The position numbers and the translations under genes are program-made. Below the pieces are notes generated by a model. It was not told where the DNA came from, did not search any database, and was given only the letters and a program-made list of their open reading frames with translations. Of a DNA stretch of 64,000 bases, positions 47,943-64,000 are shown in pieces; the stretch's first letter is position 1; the number at the start of each line of letters is the position of its first letter. This DNA comes from Muricea muricata (Eukaryota; Cnidaria; Anthozoa; Malacalcyonacea; Plexauridae), in contig OY979717.1 of the NCBI GenBank assembly GCA_963855995.1, positions 63,978,243 to 64,042,242 on the forward strand. The letters run 5' to 3'.

Positions 47943-49394
47943 TTGAATTTTACCCTCATTAATCTGCACAATAATATGGACATAATTAAAAAATTGCTTG
48001 AATTTATAGCTCAACCACTTACCGAAATTATCAATGGATCACTTTTAAGTGGAATCTACCCTGATTTATTAAAATTGGCTAAAGTAATTCCTATATTTAA
48101 AACTGGTGATTCCACTAATTTTTCAAACTATAGACCAATTTCACTACTATAAAGTGTTTCTAAAATTTTTTGAAAAAGTAATGTATAATCGCGTTATTGA
48201 TTTTGTGAATCGATTTGAAATTCTTTATCCTCTCCAATTTGGATCTCGTACGAATCATTCCACAGTCACTTCACTGACATATCTGATCAATAAAGTCTCG
48301 ACATCTATTGATCAAAATGAAATTACTCTTGGTGGCTTTCTACATCTGTCCAAAGCATGTGATACCCTTGATTACCAAATTTTGTTTTCAAAACTGGAAC
48401 ATTATGGTATCCGTGGTATAGCATTGCAATGGACCAAAGCTATTTTTATAATCGCAAACAACTGGTTCAATTCAATGAGACTCACTGCAATGAATGTGTT
48501 ATCAAGTGTGGTGTTCCTCAGGGTTCAATTTTGGGTCCATTATTTTTCCTACTTTATATTAATGATCTTCCTAATGCTATAGAATTGGCAGAGTGTTTAC
48601 TTTTTGCAGATGATACCAGCATTTTCTTAAGCCATTCTAATTTAAGTTTATATTTAATTTCTAAAAGGAATGCTGAATTAGAAAAAAAAAATATTTGGAT
48701 GAAAATTAATAAGTTGTCAGTCAATATTGGTAAAACAAATGATATTATTTTCAGACCAAAACAAAAGTCTATCGCGTTGAACATTGCGTCAGTATTATTT
48801 GATACAAAACCGCTTAAAAGAGTAAGCATTGTTAAATTTTTATGCATTTCTATCGATGAGAATCTTTCTTGGAAATTTCACATCGATCATGTCAGCAACA
48901 AAATTTCTAAGTCTGTTGGAATTATTTCTAGAGCATGTTTTGTCTTGTCTACTAAGACTAAACTGTCATTATATTATACCTTAATTTATCCTTACATTAG
49001 TTACTGTAACTTAGTTTGGTGGTCAACATATGTAACTAGTCTCAATCACATTTGGTTACTTCAAGAACGAGCAGTACGAGGTATAACTAATTCTCTGTAC
49101 CAAACTCATTCTGCTCCTTTATTCCTCCAGTTGAAAGTATTAGACATATTTAAAGTCAATACTTTTCACATTGCAAGGTTTATGTTTCTTTATCATAATT
49201 GTTTGCTACCAATATCTTTATTAAATTTATTTGTAACTAATAATCAAATACATAGCCTCAATACTAGAAGTGCAAACTCTTATCGACCTCATTCTTGTCG
49301 TACAAACATAAAGCAATTTACGATTCTTTATCAAGGCCCAAAAATTTGGAATTCATCACCTTCTACAATGAAACGTTCTAATAGTCTTCAGTAA
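47943..49394 (+). pseudogene. LINE reverse transcriptase relic (jockey/CR1-like)
   Basis: Three overlapping frames separated by frameshifts near 48150 and 48450 encode a nearly continuous RT. The order is LLKLAKVIPIFKTGDSTNFSN, then [46 protein letters not shown] and the catalytic LFADDTSIFL, followed by the thumb region ending near 49394. The endonuclease domain is absent upstream, so it is 5'-truncated, as is usual for LINE copies. Confidence 0.85.
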
Positions 49395-49950
49395 GTTTGT
49401 TTAAGAAATTTCTTCATTGTTTTTTACTCAACGAATAAGCGATTCTAATTATGTATATGATCTAAAGCTATTATATGTTCCTAACTTCATTTTGTTTAAT
49501 TAAATATCAATATGTTTTGCATGATATAAAATATCATATACAGCTCATTTAGGGCACACAGTAAACACTTTAGATTTTTTAACTGATTTACTTCAATTAA
49601 CCTAGTCAACTAATGCCTACCACAAGATTTAACATTCACAACAGCTCAACATTCATTCGTGTGACGCATCCATGATATGAAAGATTTATATATTTCTGAA
49701 ACACAAATTGATAATCATGATGTTATTAATTTGCTAATTCTACTAATGAGTATCTAAATAAATCCTTTGAAAAATCCTTTTGAATATCTTGTTCTCTTCA
49801 TGAGAGTTGATTTTAGCACCAAGTTGAATATGTCCGAAATTAGTTGGCGGAATGTGAATATAATTGAATATCCAGCCATCCACCATATCAAAGATTTAAA
49901 ACGCTAGTTTTATTTTCCTGCGATTGTTTGTACGAAAGGTGAATAGCACT
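49395..49950. other. Intergenic, no feature
   Basis: AT-rich sequence after the LINE copy. No poly-A tail or target duplication could be fixed and no other element was seen. Confidence 0.35.
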
Positions 49951-49954
49951 ATAT

Positions 49955-51242
49955 GGACCATAGGCGGCCCAATTCAGTGTGTAGTTTCATATAGAGATCA
50001 GTGCGCACATAAACACACTTTGTAGTTTATGATATAGTTAATTTCCTAAGGTTGGCAACTCTTTGAACTTTTTGAAATACACGGCACGAAATAAATCCGT
50101 ATTTTATCAAAACCAGAAAGAAAACAGCTTTAAAACAACACAAATATAAACTAGGATAATTTTACTAACCTGTTAGCAACTTTTCTTGTGAAAACACGGC
50201 TTTAAACGGTCCGTATTTGAACGAAATATACTACCATTTGCATTCAATCGTTACGCCGCGCCGCGAAATGAAAGTTGTTTCGAGTTTTCCAACGCTTGCT
50301 ATCATTGGACAACTTTACGTTTTACATTTCAAACTTCTAATTAGGGGGCGTGAACGTTTACAACCGTTTTTGCAATTATATCCGGCGAACCGCTATAAAT
50401 AGCAACCACTAACGTAAACAAATATATATTAAATCGTTCTTTTGCAATAATTATCACTAAATTGTCTTGAAAACCATTCAATCATCTCTTTGTAAAGCAA
50501 ATGCATTAATATTGAACGACAAAATTCGAAACTGGACAATTTCAGCTTCGTGGTCATGTAACATAAAACTGACGTGTCAGTCGAGCTATTTTCGGCTGGT
50601 TGCTGACGGTTGTAAACGTTCACGCCCCCTAATTAGAAGTTTGAAATGTAAAACGTAAAGTTGTCCAATTATAACACGCGTTGGAAAACTCGAAACAACT
50701 TTCATTTCGCGGCGCGGCGTAACGATTGAATGCAAATGGTAGTAAAGGTATTTTGCCGATTTCTCGTCTGTAACTATGCGGGATGCCCTCATCCTGCTAC
50801 TTTAAATGACGAATCCGTGCAGCGATTGGCTTGTCAAAGTTTTAACGTTAAAAATTCATAGTTAAGCAAATCGCTGCACGGATTCGTCATTTAAAACTCT
50901 TTCCAGTAGCAGGATGAGGGCATGCCGCATAGTTACAGACGAGAAATCGGCAAAATACCTTTATATTTCGTTCAAATACGGACCGTTTAAAGCCGTGTTT
51001 TCACAAGAAAAGTTGCCAACAGGTTAGTAAAATTATCCTAGTTTATATTTGTGTTGTTTTTAAAGCTGTTTTCTTTCTGGTTTTGATAAAATACGGATTT
51101 ATTTCGTGCCGTGTATTTCAAAAAGTTCAAAGAGTTGCCAACCTTAGCTTAGGAAATTAACTATATCATAAACTACGAAGTGTGTTTACGTGCGCACTGA
51201 TCTCTGTATGAAACTACACACTGAGTTGGGCCGGCTATGTAT
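49955..51242. repeat. Nested palindromes (one palindromic element inserted in the arm of another)
   Basis: The outer arms are about 49955-50400 and 50600-51242. They share GGAAATTAACTATATCATAAAC, ACGGACCGTTTAAAGCCGTG and CACGCCCCCTAATTAGAAG in inverted order. The right arm is interrupted at about 50742-50962 by a second palindrome (outer ends GGTATTTTGCCGATTTCTCG; inner arms GCTGCACGGATTCGTCATTT). All frames here mirror each other and are not genes. Confidence 0.65.
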
Positions 51243-51244
51243 GG

Positions 51245-52172
51245 ACCATTGAACTATAATAGATCTGGAACGATAACTTCAGCGTTTTAAACCTATGATT
51301 GGCTGAAGCCGGCGCGCTGGAAAATCAACATTCAAAAAGACTGGGGAGAGGTCGGATTTGGTTTTCGAGGAGTGAGAATTTTTGTTTTCGAGCAAAAATT
51401 GGCAAGAAATACACTGTTTTTGTCGAAAGACATCATTGTTTTGGACTCAGACGAGGTTTCCTGTTTAGTTCCAACTGTCTTACACCTATCTGCAGCAAAA
51501 AGTGAGCATTTTGACTTTAGTATTTTTAAAAAATTACAAATGTTTGTACGTGTCAAAGAAAACTTTGCTTTTGAGCTCAAAAAAAATATATAATGAAACC
51601 TTTAGACAGTCCCAAACTTATTTTGCAGTGAACGCCAGGTACTCCTCTTTATTCTGAACTTTTAATCCTTGCTTTAACCCTTTTAAAACATGAAGAAATT
51701 GACGTTTTTCATGCGTTTTTCGTAAACAATGTTTTTTAAATGTATTTTTTTCGACCCTAAAACGTCCAGTCTTCCTAAAACTTCGCACACGGATGTATTT
51801 TGCATGGAGTTAAATATTTCCTGTGGTTTCACGTCTTGGTTCTTACTTGAACTTTCAAAAACTCAGAAAAAGTAGCCAAAATCTCGCAGATTTTTCGTAA
51901 TTTTCGCGTTTGCTGCAACATTTTTCCGCGATAGTACGATTTTTGTCAAATTTTATAACATATAATATAAATTCAACTGTCATTGTTTAAATATTTCTGA
52001 ATCTTAGAGATCTGTTAGTAGATTTAAATAAAGAATTTTACGGATTCAAAAATGATATTTTTTTCACGAAATTCTTAAAAAGGACTGGGTCTACCTGCAA
52101 AGTGAACACAAAGTCGGCTTCAATTTCCCCCCCTGACTTATCGTTCCAGATCTATTATAGTTCAATGGTATG
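51245..52172. mobile_element. Non-autonomous TIR element
   Basis: Inverted ends CCATTGAACTATAATAGATC (continuing TGGAACGATAA) at 51245-51276 and 52140-52168. The flanking TATGGA copies on both sides suggest a 6-bp (or TA-based) target duplication. The interior is AT-rich without a supported frame. It abuts the outer palindrome at 49955-51242. Confidence 0.6.
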
Positions 52173-53484
52173 GACTGGATAGTTAAGAGGAGATTTTTTA
52201 GAAAGTCGCGTATTTTTTGCGAAAACCGCTCAAAACTTAGCGACCAAGCCTTCGCGAAAAAATGCTCTGGCGCCATCTTTTGTTTTGAAAGTTTTCTAAA
52301 AATATTTGCGAAGAAAAACAGAATTTTACTGGATTTTTGGTTATGTCATGGGGCAAAACATTGCTAAATATAAAGAAGGATAACGTGGTAAGTGTAATAT
52401 CGTATTTAATAGACGTTGTTTGAATTATTATTATGTTAATATGCACACGTATCTGACTCAGGAGTGAGCATATTTTAGCGGCAAAATTATCTGCTACTTT
52501 AAATTATTAATAAAACTGATTGAAAGCCACTGCTTTCGTCCTCTGGATGATGACCATCTTGTTCACAACTCGTTAATAACATAAGTACATGGAAAACGTT
52601 AAAGGATTTTGCATTTTTAAGGAAAAGTTGAGTATTTGTAATTTTAAATCCCTTTACTCCAATTTACTGATTTTACAGGCATTCAGTTTTTTACTCATTT
52701 ACAGGCATTCAGTATACAACTTCATGCCATACGCTATATAATCTGAAACGCCCTTTTTAGGAATGAAAATAAAATTTTCAGTCATATGTTTACAGTAAAG
52801 TTTTGAATTACACCAGCATCATGGATGCAACAATCTGGTAGGAAGGTTGCTGAACCAGGACTGGTCATAAAGCAGGGCCTGACAGTCAACTGAGGCAGCA
52901 TGCGTTACTAGTAAAGACACCAGACAGGCTCAAGGAGCCAAGCATGTTGACATCAAAACAAAATTGCCTATATGGTCATAAGGGCCAAATATTTTTTTTT
53001 CTTTGATAATTGCCTGAGGATTAACTCAGACCCCCCCCCCCCCAATAACCTGAAGTAAATCAATTCCTCTAGTAGTTAACCATGAAAGTATTTTTTTATA
53101 GATCTCTGTGACATTACTATTACAATCTTGAAGATATGATTACAGTATCTGAAAACATCAACCTCATTCTGTCAGTGCTGGGTGACAAAAACCAGCACAT
53201 TGTGGAGTATTTTGTCTACAGTATAAAGTTATCAACATTTTCATTATATTCACACAAGAATAGATTGTAGCATAAATAATAATCTGTGATTTAATAAATA
53301 TTCATTTTCATCTTTCATTTTTTGTTTTCTTTAATAGCCTGCAAGTAAAGGTCTTCTTAGAAATTCTGATATTTTTGCACATTTATTATGATACACTGTA
53401 TATGCATGATTTAAATTATGCCTGGCCTGGCAGAATTCTAATAATTAGGTCCCACCCACCCATGTGTTTATTTTCATGTGTTTA
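52173..53484. other. Intergenic, no gene seen
   Basis: AT-rich, with a C-run at about 53031-53043 and a short duplicated TTTACAGGCATTCAGT at about 52674-52712. No coding signal. Confidence 0.4.
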
Positions 53485-54535
53485 AAATGTGTTTTTATCA
53501 TTTAAAATACAATGACCAAATTGATTTGAAAGAAACATGAGTCATGATTGTTGGTGTGGAGGTAATGGTAGCACTCAGACATACTATAATTTGGTTGGTT
53601 TTAAAAATCATAAAAAACGGCCTTCGACCGCGCACTCAAATTTTGACCAAAACATATTTTTTGTACACTTACATACCCCTGGCTTAATGTGAAAGACAAT
53701 TTAGCTTGTTCAGGTTTAGTTCTGGGGTTTATTTTAACCTGTGAAATTTAGGTAAAGCAGTATAAGGACAACCCCAATTTGACCAGATACACTAACATGA
53801 TATAAACATTTAGGATTCCATTAAAAATCTTTCAAAATCAAATATTCATGAGTTTGAACTTGAGAAAAATAGTTGAAAATGTGTTTATATTGTTTAAAAT
53901 ACAATGACTGAATTAATTTGAAAGGAACATGAACCATGAATGTTGGTGTGGACAGTATCTGTTAATGGTAGCACCTGGACATAATTTGGTTGGTTTTAAA
54001 AATCATAAAAAACGGCCTTCGACCGCGCACTCAGATTTTGACCAAAACATATTTTTTGTAGACTTAAATACCTGTGGCTTAATGTGAAAAACAATTTAGC
54101 TTGTTCAGGTTTAGTTTTAGGGCTCATTTTAGCCTGTGAAGTTCAGGTTGAGCATTACAGAAATAACCCCAATTTGACCAGATACACTAACATGATAAAA
54201 ACACCCAGGATTGCATTAAAAATCTTTCAAAATCAAATATTCATGAGTTTGAACTTGAGAAAAATAGTTGAGAATATGTTTATATTGTTTAAAATACAAT
54301 GACTGAATTAATTTGAAAGGAACATGAATCATAAATGTTGGTGTGGACAGTACCTGTTAATGGTAACAGATATTGGACAGTCTTGAAAATCATGAAAAAG
54401 GCCTTCGACCGCACACTCAGATTTTGACCAAAACATATTTTTTATAGACTTACATACCCCTGGCTTACTTAATGTGAAAGACAATTTAGCTTGTTCAGAC
54501 AGGGTTATGGGGTAATTTTGAACGTTCAACTTTAT
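53485..54535. repeat. Tandem repeat, about 390-bp unit, nearly three copies
   Basis: The landmark GGCCTTCGACCGC recurs at 53619, 54014 and 54400 (periods 395 and 386 bp). It is followed in each unit by ATTTTGACCAAAACATATTTT and ACAATTTAGCTTGTTCAG. Units are diverged by substitutions and small indels. No coding frame runs through all units. Confidence 0.8.
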
Positions 54536-55434
54536 TTTAGGACAACATACTATTGTTGTGTATTTGATGATTATGCAAATTTCACAAAAACAGCAAAAAG
54601 TAGTTTAAAGGCCATATGATGCGCAAATCTCAATTTTTGAACAATCAGGACATTTCCAAAGTGTTTAGAGATGAAATACTTTTACAGTATTAGCATATGA
54701 GCAAAAATCAGATTTTCTGAGATACAAATATTATGGTGGACAATTCTACAACGAAATTTATTAACATGCAAATATTGTTAATCACTTGGCCAATGACGTC
54801 CTCCAAACAGTGAATTTATCAGTTTTAATCTTTCAATAATTGTTCTGTATCGTGAAAAAGTATTTTATGAACTTGATATCCAAATGAAATAGGGATATAA
54901 ATGTAATATTTTACCTTTCACGTTCCATACTACCATAAGTAAATCAAACTCGTATCTTTATGACGGCAACATTCACACCAGTAAGACTTGATTATTATCC
55001 ATTCATATGAACGAAAAGCCTAATACTTTTTTACCATGGATTGTTAGTCATTTGTTCAAAACACTTCTCATTTTTTCCATTATTTGCCCATGTAAAAAGC
55101 ACTCAAAAAACCTTCGAAAGGAACACGCCGCCATCTTGTAAATGCGCATACCAATCCGTGCGACCTGATTGGTTTTGAGCAAACAATACGCGATTCTGTA
55201 AAAAATCTCCTCTTAATATTTTTTTCAATCTTTCTGAACATGTTCAGTAACTGGTTAAAATCGCTATAAAATCCAGCAGAATCTGTATCTCTCGTGAGCT
55301 CAATATCCCTGGTGTCGCTATGTTCTCCAGCCGTTGAGAAAATCACTATCGGGTGGATCCCGCTATCTACTTCCCGTACAACCGGCCCCTAAAAATAAGC
55401 CATCTTTTGTTTATTATTAGACTGCGAGTTAACC
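54536..55434. promoter_or_regulatory. Upstream region of the DC1-RING gene
   Basis: No exon recognised. A repeat piece around 55100-55210 (CGCCATCTTGT...AAATCTCCTCTTAA) resembles, inverted, the AGGAGATTTTTTAG...GCGCCATCTT stretch at 52189-52280. The promoter of the gene starting at 55435 should lie here, but no element is clear. Confidence 0.35.
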
Positions 55435-61906
<6,472 letters not shown>

Positions 61907-61965
61907 GCTACAGCAAACATTCAACAAAAATGCCGCTGTTGCTGTTACGTTACGTTTGTGTAAAA

Positions 61966-62215
61966 CATTAGAGGGCTTAAGCAAGCGACGTTTCTGTCAA
62001 CACGGACGGCAGCCGGAAGTAAGTTGCGTCGTTATAGATGGCGAATGATGGCGTCAGCCGTTCTTGTTTGAAATCAACAACGGCAGTCAGTTAACTTTCA
62101 CGTTCATGATTTCGAACAAGAACGGCTGACGCCATCGTTCGCAATGTATAACGACGCAACTTACTTCCTGCTGCCGTCCGTGTTGACCAAAACGTCGCTT
62201 GCTTAAGCTCTCGAT
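61966..62215. repeat. Palindromic MITE just after the RING exon
   Basis: Arms of about 100 bp: GCTTAAGCAAGCGACGTTTC...ACGGACGGCAGC at the left reads back as GCTGCCGTCCGTGTTGACC...CGTCGCTTGCTTAAGC at the right. The centre is asymmetric. It starts 60 bp after the stop codon, so it probably lies in the 3' UTR and may form a long hairpin in the transcript. Confidence 0.75.
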
Positions 62216-62307
62216 TTATCATTTGACACTTCCCTCAATCGATGGATAATTCTTGCCTTAATCTTGCTCGAAAATCATACACGTCGAGGCATCACACAGG
62301 CGTAGGT

Positions 62308-62868
62308 CAGGGTTGCCAGGCTCCAGGGCATACCGGGAGCCAAATACCGTATCAAATGAGGCCAAATTTTACCAAAAGAGGCCAAACTTCAAATTTTTTT
62401 AGGTTCCCCCCTCCCGGCAGGATTTGCAAGGTTGGCCAAAATCAACGAATTTCTTCCACTATCATACGATGCTTTCCATTTGGAAGCCATAGCAGAAGCA
62501 ATAAAAATTTAAGAAAAATCATGTCATGTGCCGTGTGGCGAAAATATTCGAAAAGCGGACCTCGTCGTAAACAGCACATCCTACATTGTGATTGGCTAAT
62601 TTGTTATGACATCTATGTTGTGATTGGTTGTACAAGCAAGTAATTTGCATAATAATGTTCCGTGATCCGTTTCTAATTTCTAAACCATTTCTCAAATATA
62701 ATTTACATTTAGTATTACAATTTACAAGCAAGATTAAAATTAGTTCTTCAAAATGGAAAGAGGCCAAAAAGTAGCCAAATGGCTAGATGCTTTTTCGGAG
62801 GCCAAGCAAGAAAAAAAGAAGCCAAATTTGACTTATTTGGCGTCCAAGAGGCCAATCTGGCAACCCTG
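62308..62868. mobile_element. hAT-type non-autonomous element with exact 8-bp TSD
   Basis: 561 bp with inverted ends CAGGGTTGCCAG / CTGGCAACCCTG and a perfect 8-bp duplication GCGTAGGT at 62300-62307 and 62869-62876. Subterminal repeats of GAGGCCAAA/AGCCAAAT run inward from both ends. No transposase frame, so it is non-autonomous. Confidence 0.88.
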
Positions 62869-63171
62869 GCGTAGGTTCGATCAGAACCTACTAATACCGT
62901 TCGGTTGGGAAGGGGGCGATTTGACATAATTAAGCTTTGTTTTACCGACAAGGTTTACAAAAGTGGGGGTGCCGCACTATAGTCGCACATACCCGTTTTG
63001 TACTGCTTCGGGTTAGATTCCTAGCAGAGGGACTTTTTCTCAACTGCGACATGTGTATAAATTTGACCGATATTAAGCACATTAGTTCTTATTATTATAC
63101 GTTACAGTTGTTTTATGCGTTGTGATTGGTAATGTTTTGGCCAGTTGTATGCAGATAAATGCGACTATCAG

Positions 63172-63224
63172 GTGATTTGTAGATAACTCAGTTATCTGCT
63201 AGCAGATAACTGAGTTATCTGCAT
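63172..63224. repeat. Perfect short hairpin
   Basis: GCAGATAACTGAGTTATCTGC, itself palindromic, preceded by GTAGATAACTCAGTTATCTGC. The two together form a hairpin of about 50 bp. No gene context. Confidence 0.6.
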
Positions 63225-63373
63225 GTTGAGCCTACGGTGCAGATTATTACAGTATGCGGTATTCATTGGCATCAATGGTTGGCATGGCAACAACATTTTT
63301 TCGATATTTTCTGTTTCATTTTCCAAATAAATCTATTCTTTCGTTACCATGTTTATTTTCTCCGTTTACAATG

Positions 63374-63530
63374 TATAATAAAACAATTATCGGATTCGGT
63401 TTTTGTGATATGCAAAATTATCAACGTCTCGATAAGAGTTATCTGCCTCGCTCGGCTGATAACTCTTACCTCGACATTGATAATTTCGCATATCTCAAAA
63501 ACCTCATCCAATAATTGTTTAGTATTATTT
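63374..63530. repeat. Short palindromic MITE, copy C
   Basis: Ends GTATAATAAAACAATTAT and CCAATAATTGTTTAGTATTA. The arms hold GATATGCAAAATTATCAACG and GATAAGAGTTATC(A)GCC and read back in reverse complement around CCTCGCTCGG. It matches copy B at 38027-38194 at both ends. Confidence 0.65.
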
Positions 63531-63639
63531 CTTTCTAACATCGCACATATTTTCCATCTGCACAAGTACCACGCAGCCGTACGGAAGAAGTAAATATAGG
63601 TACAGCATTTTTTAACAGCACAATAAAGTTAAGAGGGGG

Positions 63640-64000
63640 ACGTTGGGATTTTCGGTTTTGCGGATTTAGGCAGTTTTCAGGTCGGTTTTTCGATTTTCTT
63701 CGTCAAATAACTGTGGTTTTTCGGTTTCGTTAACTTTTGCGGTTTTCAGTTCTTACGGTTTTTAGCAGTCGGTTTTCAGCTAAAACAATCATGGTTTTTC
63801 GGATTTGGTGTGACAGGTAATTTTCGGATGTGATTCTGGGATGTAATTTTTTACATCGTAATTCACTGCGGTTCGGTTTTCATTGTTTTTTTGTTCGTTT
63901 TTTATTATTATTATTATTACTATTCACAATATTTTTACACAGTACAATATCACTAATTAAAATTACAAAGGAACAAGAAAGTGATCTTCCAACTGGCCGT
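63640..64000. repeat. T/G-rich degenerate repeat at the window end
   Basis: Many loosely spaced GGTTTTCGG/CGGTTTT units between about 63640 and 63895, then an (ATT)n run at about 63903-63920. It looks like decayed low-complexity or element-end sequence. Confidence 0.5.

Noticed and set aside
50217-50792. Matching 60-70 codon frames on opposite strands
   Set aside because: Produced by the palindrome; no homology pattern.

Overview
This is a stretch of AT-rich animal nuclear DNA with spliced genes, long introns and a dense, layered load of transposable elements. Two things point to an invertebrate metazoan, most likely a cnidarian or another early-branching animal: genes for a ciliary protein, a class C GPCR and a bifunctional folate enzyme, and element types (long-TIR elements, hAT and Mutator-like MITEs, Crypton, jockey/CR1-like LINEs). 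The phylum is inferred, not shown by the sequence.

Layout. (1) 1143-12303, plus strand: a three-exon metabotropic-glutamate-receptor-like GPCR, 873 aa. Its first intron carries an inverted-duplicated DDE-transposase relic (5915-8111). (2) 13822-19487, minus strand: CFAP410 (C21orf2), reconstructed from eight exons including a 19-nt microexon. Its 3' end faces the GPCR and its C-terminal exon is not certain. (3) 19922-43402, plus strand: FTCD (formimidoyltransferase-cyclodeaminase), reconstructed completely as 13 exons. It gives 541 aa with every exon phase compatible. Only 434 bp separates its start codon from that of CFAP410, so the two genes are head to head. Its 13-kb first intron holds two large TIR elements that encode a Cys-rich-tailed, transposon-like protein family, with up to four levels of nesting. 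(4) 43667-54540: no host gene seen. The stretch holds a RecQ fragment inside a TIR element with a 9-bp target duplication, a Crypton relic, a LINE relic, nested palindromes and a ~390-bp tandem repeat. (5) 55435-61906, plus strand: a 352-aa protein predicted from three phase-compatible exons, with four Cys/His-rich DC1/C1-like units followed by an MDM2-type RING. It is a probable E3 ubiquitin ligase, and its second intron contains two long (TA)n tracts and an antisense LINE. (6) 61966-64000: a palindromic MITE, a hAT-type MITE with an exact 8-bp TSD, another palindromic MITE and a T/G-rich low-complexity end.

The four host genes share no obvious pathway. The strongest new points are the DC1-RING ligase architecture, the loss of distal glutamate contacts in the GPCR, two GC-AG introns and a microexon in neighbouring genes, the nested elements in FTCD intron 1, and the captured RecQ fragment. 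Exon boundaries come from reading splice sites and known protein family patterns by eye; no alignment or transcript data were available.
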